Origin: UBA7692 sp033578915
GTDB taxonomy: Bacteria; Bacteroidota; Bacteroidia; Chitinophagales; LD1
Length of the DNA: 5,139 nucleotides
Assembly (NCBI GenBank): GCA_033578915.1
Contig: JAVQWQ010000156.1
Span: 1 to 5,139, forward strand
Direction: 5' to 3'
The position numbers and the translations under genes were made by a program. Positions 1-5,139 of this stretch are shown here, piece by piece (position 1 is the stretch's first letter; every line of letters starts with the position of its first letter). The notes under the pieces were generated by a model. It was not told the DNA's origin. It made no database searches and saw only the letters and a list, made by a program, of their open reading frames with translations.

Positions 1-2048
1 TAGAACAATACAGAAAACCTGGAACTTTAGTTTCTTCAAATACATCGGGCATTCCAATTCATTTGATGGCAGAAGGGCGCAGTGATGATTTTAAAGCGCA
101 CTTTTGCGGCACACACTTTTTTAATCCTCCCCGCTATTTGCGTTTGCTGGAAATCATTCCTACACCATACACACACCCCGAAGTAATAGATTTTTTTATG
201 CACTTCGGGGACCTCTATCTTGGCAAACAGACCGTATTGTGCAAAGACACTCCCGCATTTATAGCAAATCGCGTAGGTGTGTTTAGCATTGGTGCTGTAA
301 TTAAATTAATGCAGGAAATGGACCTTACCATAGATGAGGTAGATGCACTCACCGGAACTTTAATTGGCAAGCCTAAATCTGCAACATTCCGAACCACTGA
401 TGTAGTGGGCTTAGATACTATGGTGAAGGTGATGAAGGGGGCATATGATAACCTTCCTAATGACGAGTATCGCGAAATTTTCCGCCTTCCCGAATGGATT
501 CTGAAAATGGACGAAAACAAATGGCACGGAGATAAGACAGGCCAAGGCTTTTTTAGAAAAACCAAAAACGCTTCCGGCGAAAAGTCCTACGAAACCCTAG
601 ACTGGAAAACGCTTGAATATAAACCACAACAAAAAATAAAATCATCTACCACTCAAATCGGAAAAGATATTGATGACCTTAAGGAAAGACTGAAAAAAAT
701 TGCTGTTGCTACCGACAAGCACGGAGAATTTCTTCGCAAACTTTCATATTATGTAAATAGTTATGTAAGCCTGAGAATACCAGAGATATCCGATGAATTA
801 TACCGAATTGACGATGCGATGAGAGCTGGGTTTGGATGGGAACTAGGCCCATTTGAACAATGGGATGTAACGGGTGTAAAAGAGACAGTTGAGCAAATGA
901 AAGCTCATGGCTTTAAAGTAGCACCATGGGTTGATGAATTCCTCGCTGCCGGCAACACATCTTTTTATAAGGTAGAGAATGGTAAAAGGTTTTATTATGA
1001 TATTCCAACCCGCTCCTATAAGACAATACCTGGTCGAGAATCATTTATAATTCTCTCCGATATTTTAGAATCAAATAAGCCTATTTGGAAAAACTCCGGC
1101 GCGCGTATTGACGACCTGGGGGACGGTGTACTTAATGTTTCATGGCATACCAAAATGAACTCACTGGGTGGCGAAGTTATTGAAGCCATAAACAAGGGTA
1201 TTGATATTGCAGAACAACAAGGGTGGAAGGGTCTGGTTCTTGGTCATACAGGAGTAAATTTTAGCGCTGGCGCCAACCTCGCCATGATATTTATGATGGC
1301 CATTGAGCAAGAATACGATGAGTTGGATTTTGCAGTCCGCGCATTTCAAAATACCACCATGAGGATGCGTTATTGCAGCGTTCCCGTTGTTAGTGCAATC
1401 AAAGGATTAACACTAGGAGGAGGTTGTGAGCTGGCAATGCACAGCGATTGTGCCTTAGCCCAAGCAGAAACATACATCGGACTGGTTGAAGTTGGGGTTG
1501 GACTAATACCCGGCGGCGGGGGGACAAAAGAAATGGCTCTTCGCGCCAGCGATGCCTATTATAACGGTGATCCCATGATACCTCAACTGGTTGAAAGATT
1601 TACGTCTATTGCTACTGCAAAAGTGGCCACTTCAGCTCATGAAGGGTATGCTATTCATGTACTCGACAGAAAGAAAGATTTTATTGTGCTCAACGCAGAT
1701 AGACATTTAAAAGAAGCTAAAGAAAAAGTTCTCGAGTTGTATGATAACGGATATGTGCCTCCTGTGCCACGTGAAGATATAACAGTTCTTGGGCGCACAG
1801 GTCTTGCAGCTCTTTATGCAGGCGCTGCTTCGTTTAAAGTTGGAAACTATGCTAGCGAGCATGACGAGAAAATAGCCAGAAAAATAGCTTATGTTATGTG
1901 TGGCGGTGATTTATCGTCAGAATCAAAAGTAACTGAACAATATCTGCTTGACCTTGAAAGAGAAGCATTCCTTAGTTTATGCGGAGAAAAGAAGACCCTC
2001 GAGCGCATTCAAAGCATACTTACCACGGGCAAACCGCTAAGAAATTAA
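1..2048 (+). CDS. fadN: 3-hydroxyacyl-CoA dehydrogenase / enoyl-CoA hydratase, FadN-type (5' partial)
   Basis: Bifunctional beta-oxidation enzyme expected to hydrate 2-enoyl-CoA and oxidise the resulting L-3-hydroxyacyl-CoA with NAD+ in the cytoplasm. The frame is open from base 3, and the residues before the first in-frame TTG/ATG (63/66) already match the family (SNTSGIPI at window residues 12-19), so the true start lies off the left edge. 681 residues are present; the B. subtilis FadN type is about 790, so roughly 110-120 residues with the Rossmann GxGxxG are missing. Visible in order: end of the NAD-binding domain with catalytic His38 (HFFNP) and Glu50, Asn89 (NRVG), a first C-terminal dehydrogenase domain (about 88-186), a second (about 240-320), then a crotonase domain (about 370-510). 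The crotonase domain has the oxyanion segment SAGANL near 421 and both catalytic glutamates, Glu476 (GGGCE) and Glu496 (LVEVG), 20 residues apart as in enoyl-CoA hydratase. A conserved-looking tail ends in GKPLRN. This order (dehydrogenase first, hydratase last) is FadN-like and opposite to E. coli FadB/FadJ. A thiolase follows after 61 bp. Confidence 0.95.
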   Translation, partial: EQYRKPGTLVSSNTSGIPIHLMAEGRSDDFKAHFCGTHFFNPPRYLRLLEIIPTPYTHPEVIDFFMHFGDLYLGKQTVLCKDTPAFIANRVGVFSIGAVIKLMQEMDLTIDEVDALTGTLIGKPKSATFRTTDVVGLDTMVKVMKGAYDNLPNDEYREIFRLPEWILKMDENKWHGDKTGQGFFRKTKNASGEKSYETLDWKTLEYKPQQKIKSSTTQIGKDIDDLKERLKKIAVATDKHGEFLRKLSYYVNSYVSLRIPEISDELYRIDDAMRAGFGWELGPFEQWDVTGVKETVEQMKAHGFKVAPWVDEFLAAGNTSFYKVENGKRFYYDIPTRSYKTIPGRESFIILSDILESNKPIWKNSGARIDDLGDGVLNVSWHTKMNSLGGEVIEAINKGIDIAEQQGWKGLVLGHTGVNFSAGANLAMIFMMAIEQEYDELDFAVRAFQNTTMRMRYCSVPVVSAIKGLTLGGGCELAMHSDCALAQAETYIGLVEVGVGLIPGGGGTKEMALRASDAYYNGDPMIPQLVERFTSIATAKVATSAHEGYAIHVLDRKKDFIVLNADRHLKEAKEKVLELYDNGYVPPVPREDITVLGRTGLAALYAGAASFKVGNYASEHDEKIARKIAYVMCGGDLSSESKVTEQYLLDLEREAFLSLCGEKKTLERIQSILTTGKPLRN

Positions 2049-2109
2049 GACAATATTTATTGATTAAAGAATTTTCTAAACTAAAACTATAAAAGATTAA
2101 ACTCTACCT

Positions 2110-3279
2110 ATGGAAGCTTATATAATTGCCGGCAGCCGTACTGCCATTGGGAAAGCCAAAAAAGGCGGTTTTAGATTCATGACTCCTGTTGACCTGGCCT
2201 ATCATGCCATTACAGATTTACTCAAAAAGGTTCCGCAATTAGATCCTGCTCGCGTGGATGACCTCATTGTCGGCAATGCGGTACCAGAGGCTGAACAAGG
2301 GCTGCAAATGGCAAGATGGGTTGCAGTTCGCACTTTGCCGGTAGAAGTGCCGGGTGTAACTGTAAATCGCTATTGCGGCAGTGGAGTTGAAGTTATTGCT
2401 ATGGCCACGGCAAAAATAAAAGCAGGTATGGCTGATGTTATCATTGCCGGAGGCACCGAAAGTATGTCGCTGGTGCCAACAGTTGGCTACAAAACTGTGC
2501 CCAACTACGAAATTGCCAAAGACCATCCTGAATATTATATTGGAATGGGACTGACTGCCGAAAATGTTGCCGAGCGTTTTGGTATTACCCGCGAACAAAG
2601 TGATGAGTTTTCATATCATTCGCATCGCAAAGCTATCGCTGCAATAGAGGCCGGAAAATTTAAAGATGATATCGTTCCGGTTGAAGTGGAAGAGGTATAT
2701 TTTGAAGATGGAAAGCGCAAAACGCGTAAATTCACAGTCTCGCAAGATGAGGGTCCGCGTGCAGACACTACTCTCGAGGCTTTGGCCAAACTTAAGCCAG
2801 TATTTAAAAACGGGGGCCAGGTAACCGCCGGTAACTCTTCACAAACTTCTGATGCTGCAGCTTTTGTTTTAGTAGTAAGTGAAAGAATCGTTAAAGAACT
2901 TAACCTCAAACCCATTGCCCGCCTGGTTACCTCGGCAAGTGTAGGCGTTGACCCTACCATTATGGGTATCGGGCCTGTTGCTGCTATCCCAAAAGCGCTA
3001 AAACAAGCCGGCCTAAAGCTGGATGACATCGGATTGATTGAACTCAACGAGGCTTTTGCAGCGCAAACATTGGCTGTTATAAAAGAAGCTAAATTAAATC
3101 CAGACATCATCAACGTAAACGGTGGCGCTATCGCCCTTGGCCATCCACTTGGCGCTTCGGGAACATATCTATTCCAAAAGCTTATTGGAGAAATGCAGCG
3201 CAGAAATGTTAGATACGGAATGGTTACAGCCTGTATTGGTGGCGGGCAAGGTATAGCCGGAATATTTGAGCGATTATAA
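2110..3279 (+). CDS. fadA: Acetyl-CoA C-acyltransferase (thiolase, FadA-type)
   Basis: Degradative thiolase expected to cleave 3-ketoacyl-CoA with CoA to give acetyl-CoA and a shortened acyl-CoA, completing the spiral begun by the upstream enzyme. The 389 residues match the usual 390-400 of the family. The nucleophile Cys89 sits in NRYCGSG; NEAF (313-316), His345 in GGAIALGHPLGASG and the second active-site Cys375 in CIGGGQG are all present, so the enzyme should be active. The ATG at 2110 gives the standard thiolase N-terminus (EAYIIAGSRTAIGK). The 61-bp gap to the preceding gene is AT-rich, shows no clear Shine-Dalgarno or terminator, and fits one operon. An acetoacetyl-CoA biosynthetic thiolase has the same motifs; the fadN neighbour favours beta-oxidation. 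No acyl-CoA dehydrogenase or acyl-CoA ligase follows, because the next gene is convergent. Codon GC is somewhat higher than in the minus-strand genes downstream. Confidence 0.95.
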   Translation: MEAYIIAGSRTAIGKAKKGGFRFMTPVDLAYHAITDLLKKVPQLDPARVDDLIVGNAVPEAEQGLQMARWVAVRTLPVEVPGVTVNRYCGSGVEVIAMATAKIKAGMADVIIAGGTESMSLVPTVGYKTVPNYEIAKDHPEYYIGMGLTAENVAERFGITREQSDEFSYHSHRKAIAAIEAGKFKDDIVPVEVEEVYFEDGKRKTRKFTVSQDEGPRADTTLEALAKLKPVFKNGGQVTAGNSSQTSDAAAFVLVVSERIVKELNLKPIARLVTSASVGVDPTIMGIGPVAAIPKALKQAGLKLDDIGLIELNEAFAAQTLAVIKEAKLNPDIINVNGGAIALGHPLGASGTYLFQKLIGEMQRRNVRYGMVTACIGGGQGIAGIFERL

Positions 3280-3362
3280 TTATCGTTTTATTTGGATTTT
3301 GAATAGCATCTTTCAATACTTGAGCCAAGACCCAGTTAGTAAAATTCATTGATAATTTTTCA

Positions 3363-4007
3363 TTAAATAAAAGAATGAATTCCGGGCTCATAAGGAGTAT
3401 TTAATACATTCTCCAACCACTCAACGTCTCCTTCATTTTCCGAAAAATCTCTCCTTTCCGCATCAATTAAAAGAATTCTACATTCCGGCATTTGTCGAAA
3501 AAAATTCATATAAGCCTGTTGAATTTTATCAAGATATTGGGGTGCAATATTGCGTTCGTAGGTTCGTCCTCTCTTTTTTATTCGCTGAATCAAAAAATCA
3601 ACAGAGGCATACAAATACAGTATGATATCTGGTTTAGGTAATGTAGGCAGCATAATTTCATATAGCGTCCGAAAAAGTTTCCATTCGTCACCCTCAAGGT
3701 TTACGCCTGCAAAAACGAGGCTTTTATGAAATATAAAATCGCTGAGGATACAGTTATCTGAAAATAAATTATTCAAACGAGGAGTTAATTCTTTCAGTTG
3801 CCGGTAACGCTCTGCAGTAAAGAAAAGCTCTGTTGAAAAAGCATATCTTTTAGGATCTTGGTAAAAACGTGAAAGAAAAGGATTATCATCAAATTTTTCC
3901 AATAACAGATATGAATTAGGTATTTCTTTAGATAGCAGTGAAGCAAGCGTTGTTTTACCTGAACCAATAGCTCCTTCAACTGCCACATAACGATAAAGAG
4001 TTTGCAT
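3363..4007 (-). CDS. Deoxynucleoside kinase family protein
   Basis: P-loop kinase of the deoxynucleoside kinase family, expected to phosphorylate a nucleoside with an NTP in salvage; the substrate cannot be assigned. From the ATG at 4007 it has 214 residues, usual for the family. The P-loop EGAIGSGKTT is at 11-20 (Lys18, Thr19). A candidate catalytic acid is Glu37 (LLEKFDDNPFL). A LID-like basic segment with Arg142, Lys144, Lys145, Arg146 and Arg148 precedes Glu151. The helix that carries the DRS/ERS motif in characterised kinases reads SDFIFHKSLVFA here (about 89-100), so the motif's Arg is replaced by Phe91. From memory this resembles a Bacteroidota paralogue group with SDYxFxKSLIFA, so it is probably a subfamily trait rather than decay. 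The start at 4007 overlaps the upstream stop as TGATG. An in-frame ATG at 4037 would add ten residues (MGEYNHKIFL) that do not resemble a kinase N-terminus. It is convergent with the thiolase, 83 bp away, with no GC-rich terminator visible between them. Confidence 0.87.
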   Translation of the reverse strand: MQTLYRYVAVEGAIGSGKTTLASLLSKEIPNSYLLLEKFDDNPFLSRFYQDPKRYAFSTELFFTAERYRQLKELTPRLNNLFSDNCILSDFIFHKSLVFAGVNLEGDEWKLFRTLYEIMLPTLPKPDIILYLYASVDFLIQRIKKRGRTYERNIAPQYLDKIQQAYMNFFRQMPECRILLIDAERRDFSENEGDVEWLENVLNTPYEPGIHSFI

Positions 4008-4399
4008 CAAAAAAATCTTATGATTGTACTCCCCCATCCATAACGGGGCGAGTAATCATTTTCGAAGCTGCAAACTAAAGGATGTTTTTTCAACATTTTA
4101 TGAATCTCTTCTTTTAACTTACCCTTACCAATTCCATGAACGATGCGCAGTTCTGTTTTACCAGCAGCTACTGCTGCATCAATGCATTTCTCTACCTCCT
4201 GCAATTGCAGCAAAAGGATTTCGGTAGCATCCGGAGTATCTTTGCTTTTACAGGTCACTTCAAAATGTAAGTCAACCGTATCGGGAATATTTCTTGAAAA
4301 TTTATCTGATTGCAATGGGTTGGCTGCACCCATCATGTACATTCTGAGCAGATTTGTATTTACATTGCTTTTATTATTATGTTTTTTCTTTTTTTTCAT
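4007..4399 (-). CDS. Stand-alone Smr (MutS2 C-terminal-like) domain protein
   Basis: 130-residue protein made almost entirely of one Smr domain, the domain found at the C-terminus of MutS2 and in small stand-alone proteins; family members bind nucleic acid and some nick DNA or cleave RNA. The two signature motifs are present: VDLHF at 42-46 and HGIGKGKL at 88-95, followed by the typical ending PRYGWGSTIIRFF (118-130). The first 40 residues are low-complexity and basic (MKKKKKHNNK) and carry no recognisable partner domain such as the MutS2 ATPase. The start at 4399 is the first ATG after the - strand terminator at 4481-4510, so the gene looks complete rather than a MutS2 fragment. Later in-frame ATGs (Met20, Met22, Met23) would also leave the domain intact. 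The 81 bp between terminator and start must hold the promoter; I see only imperfect TAnnTTTG-like matches there. The stop overlaps the kinase ATG (TGATG). The cellular role is not predictable from the domain alone. Confidence 0.9.
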   Translation of the reverse strand: MKKKKKHNNKSNVNTNLLRMYMMGAANPLQSDKFSRNIPDTVDLHFEVTCKSKDTPDATEILLLQLQEVEKCIDAAVAAGKTELRIVHGIGKGKLKEEIHKMLKKHPLVCSFENDYSPRYGWGSTIIRFF

Positions 4400-4480
4400 T
4401 ATAAGAAGGCAAAGCGAATTACACCACTAAATTACTTTCTTAGTAACAAATACATAAAATGCAAACTACTCTTATATGCT

Positions 4481-4510
4481 AAAAAGGGCGAAGCAAAAAC
4501 TGCCTCGCCC
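4481..4510 (-). terminator. Rho-independent terminator, - strand
   Basis: On the - strand, GGGCGAGGCA (4510-4501) pairs with TGCTTCGCCC (4495-4486). This gives ten base pairs including one G-U, a five-base loop (4500-4496), and a run of five T immediately after (4485-4481). On the + strand the G-U becomes an A-C mismatch and no T run follows, so the signal is directional. It would end transcripts coming from the tRNA-like gene about 145 nt upstream and insulate the Smr-kinase unit downstream. Confidence 0.83.
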
Positions 4511-4653
4511 CAAAACGAACAGAACGAACGAAAAGATTTAACTTAAATTTTAAAAGTTAGGATTCTAATAGTGATATAAACGTAGGTTTGTTGAAAGTAA
4601 GTAATAAGCATTTGGAGGATATTCATAGTGATTTCCATAATATATTCATCTAG

Positions 4654-4765
4654 CTGTTGGAGCAGGATTCGAACCTGCAAGAGGCGGTTAGCTGAAAATC
4701 AGTTTCTCCCGTTACCCTCGCCCACGAGACCGGTGGGTATGTCTGCCTAATTCCATCACCCAACA
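4654..4765 (-). tRNA. tRNA-like gene, class II (Leu-like D-arm), isotype undetermined, atypical anticodon arm
   Basis: Read on the - strand. The acceptor TGTTGGG (4765-4759) pairs with TCCAACA (4661-4655), one G-U, and could extend by C4766-G4654 to eight pairs. T8 and G9 follow. The D-stem is ATG/CAT with a loop containing A14 and GG, closely like tRNA-Leu. The anticodon stem is a perfect CCCAC/GTGGG (4737-4733, 4725-4721). The T-arm is a perfect GCAGG/CCTGC stem around TTCGAAT (4673-4667). CCA is not encoded. Two things are wrong for an ordinary tRNA. The 7-nt anticodon loop is CGGTCTC, with G at position 33 instead of U and T at 37; its formal anticodon GTC does not fit a class II tRNA. 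The variable region is about 42 nt (4720-4679) against roughly 12-20 normally, making the whole about 112 nt. Position 73 would be G, as in tRNA-Ser, not the A of tRNA-Leu. It may be a degenerate tRNA, a tRNA with an insertion, or a non-canonical tRNA-like RNA. Confidence 0.7.
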
Positions 4766-4781
4766 GTTTAAAATTTTAATA

Positions 4782-4811
4782 CAAAATTAATTTTATCTCG
4801 TTTATTCACAA
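4782..4811 (-). promoter_or_regulatory. Bacteroidota-type promoter for the tRNA-like gene
   Basis: On the - strand a TTG (4811-4809) is followed after 19 bases by TAATTTTG (4789-4782), an exact match to the Bacteroidota -7 box TAnnTTTG with a plausible distance to the -33 TTG. The predicted start of transcription falls around 4775-4778, leaving a leader of roughly ten bases before the tRNA-like 5' end at 4765. The surrounding DNA is very AT-rich, so a chance match is possible; the position relative to the tRNA is the main support. Confidence 0.55.
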
Positions 4812-4902
4812 TATTTTTCAATAAAAACCCGAAAAATTATTTTTTATTTAAATAAATCAGATTATATTGAAAAAATTTTAATTTCATAATTAATAAAGAC
4901 CT

Positions 4903-5139
4903 ATGAATTATCAAATTGATAATATTGATATAAAGCTTTTAAACATTTTACTTCAAGATGCCTATACACCATTTACGGAAATAGCTCAGCAATTGTACGT
5001 TTCGCCCGGCACTGTACATGTGCGAATGAAAAAACTCACTGATGCCGGGATTGTTCAGCCGCCACAAATCAGAATAAACCTGCCCGGCCTCGGTTACGAC
5101 ATTACCGCATTTATAGGCGTTTATTTAGACAAAAGCGAT
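4903..5139 (+). CDS. Lrp/AsnC family transcriptional regulator (3' partial)
   Basis: The first 79 codons of a feast/famine-type regulator, running off the right edge; full-length members are about 150-160 residues. The N-terminus MNYQIDNIDIKLLNILLQ matches the family's usual opening (xLDxxDxxILxxLQ). An AsnC-type helix-turn-helix follows: helix two at about 24-31 (FTEIAQQL), then the recognition helix at about 34-46 (SPGTVHVRMKKL), then DAGIV at 47-51. The segment from about 63 (LGYDITAFIGVYLD) is the first strand of the RAM ligand-binding domain. Such proteins usually form dimers or octamers and respond to amino acids or related metabolites; neither ligand nor target can be inferred here. 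The start is the ATG at 4903, just after AATAAAGACCT, with only a weak purine stretch as a possible ribosome site. It is divergent from the tRNA-like gene across about 136 bp of very AT-rich DNA, in which I see no convincing + strand TAnnTTTG promoter. Confidence 0.9.
   Translation, partial: MNYQIDNIDIKLLNILLQDAYTPFTEIAQQLYVSPGTVHVRMKKLTDAGIVQPPQIRINLPGLGYDITAFIGVYLDKSD

Noticed and set aside
63..68. TTG/ATG at 63/66 as the start of the dehydrogenase/hydratase gene
   Set aside because: The frame is open to the left edge and the 20 codons before it encode conserved family sequence (SNTSGIPI), so the gene starts outside the window.
2239..3113. Long open frames on the - strand inside the thiolase gene
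   Set aside because: They are antisense shadows of a strongly conserved coding sequence and their translations resemble no protein family.
3341..3360. AAAATT/AATTTT inverted repeat between the convergent thiolase and kinase genes as a bidirectional terminator
   Set aside because: The stem is six A/T-only pairs with a seven-base loop, too weak and too likely by chance in AT-rich DNA to call.
4024..4546. Overlapping + strand open frames across the Smr gene and the spacer
   Set aside because: They lie antisense to the Smr gene or span the terminator, and the translations are low-complexity without recognisable domains.
4536..4548. Palindrome ATTTAA-C-TTAAAT as an operator
   Set aside because: It is pure A/T apart from the centre and lies in an AT-rich trailer not near any promoter I can support.
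4654..4766. Selenocysteine tRNA (possible 8-bp acceptor plus 5-bp T-stem)
   Set aside because: The D-arm is a three-pair Leu-like arm rather than the long SelC D-stem, and no TCA anticodon sits in a seven-base loop.
1..5139. CRISPR array, insertion sequence or transposon ends
   Set aside because: I saw no regularly spaced repeats, transposase-like frames or terminal inverted repeats.

Overview
The window looks like chromosomal DNA from a member of the Bacteroidota. Three things point that way. The protein-coding genes have moderate GC while the intergenic DNA is very AT-rich. Shine-Dalgarno sequences are weak or absent before the starts. A promoter with the Bacteroidota-type TTG / TAnnTTTG pattern lies just upstream of the tRNA-like gene. 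The genus cannot be told from this much sequence.

Left part (1-3279, + strand): two fatty-acid beta-oxidation genes in tandem. The first is the 3' portion of a FadN-type bifunctional 3-hydroxyacyl-CoA dehydrogenase/enoyl-CoA hydratase, whose N-terminal NAD-binding region lies off the left edge. The second is a complete FadA-type thiolase. Together they cover the hydration, NAD-dependent oxidation and thiolytic cleavage steps of the spiral.

Middle (3363-4399, - strand, convergent with the thiolase): a two-gene unit read from right to left. It holds a small stand-alone Smr-domain protein and a deoxynucleoside-kinase-family P-loop protein. Their stop and start codons overlap as TGATG, which suggests translational coupling. 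A strong rho-independent terminator on the - strand (4481-4510) separates this unit from transcription entering from the right.

Right part (4654-5139): a tRNA-like gene on the - strand (4765-4654) with its own promoter, then the first 79 codons of a divergent Lrp/AsnC-family regulator running off the right edge. The tRNA-like gene is the oddest object in the window. It has a good acceptor stem, D-arm and T-arm, but an anticodon loop without U33 and a variable region of about 42 nt, giving a total near 112 nt. It may be a degenerate tRNA, a tRNA with an insertion, or an unusual tRNA-like RNA.

The protein-coding genes are all recognisable families. The only candidate for something undescribed is the tRNA-like locus and the roughly 145 nt between it and its terminator.
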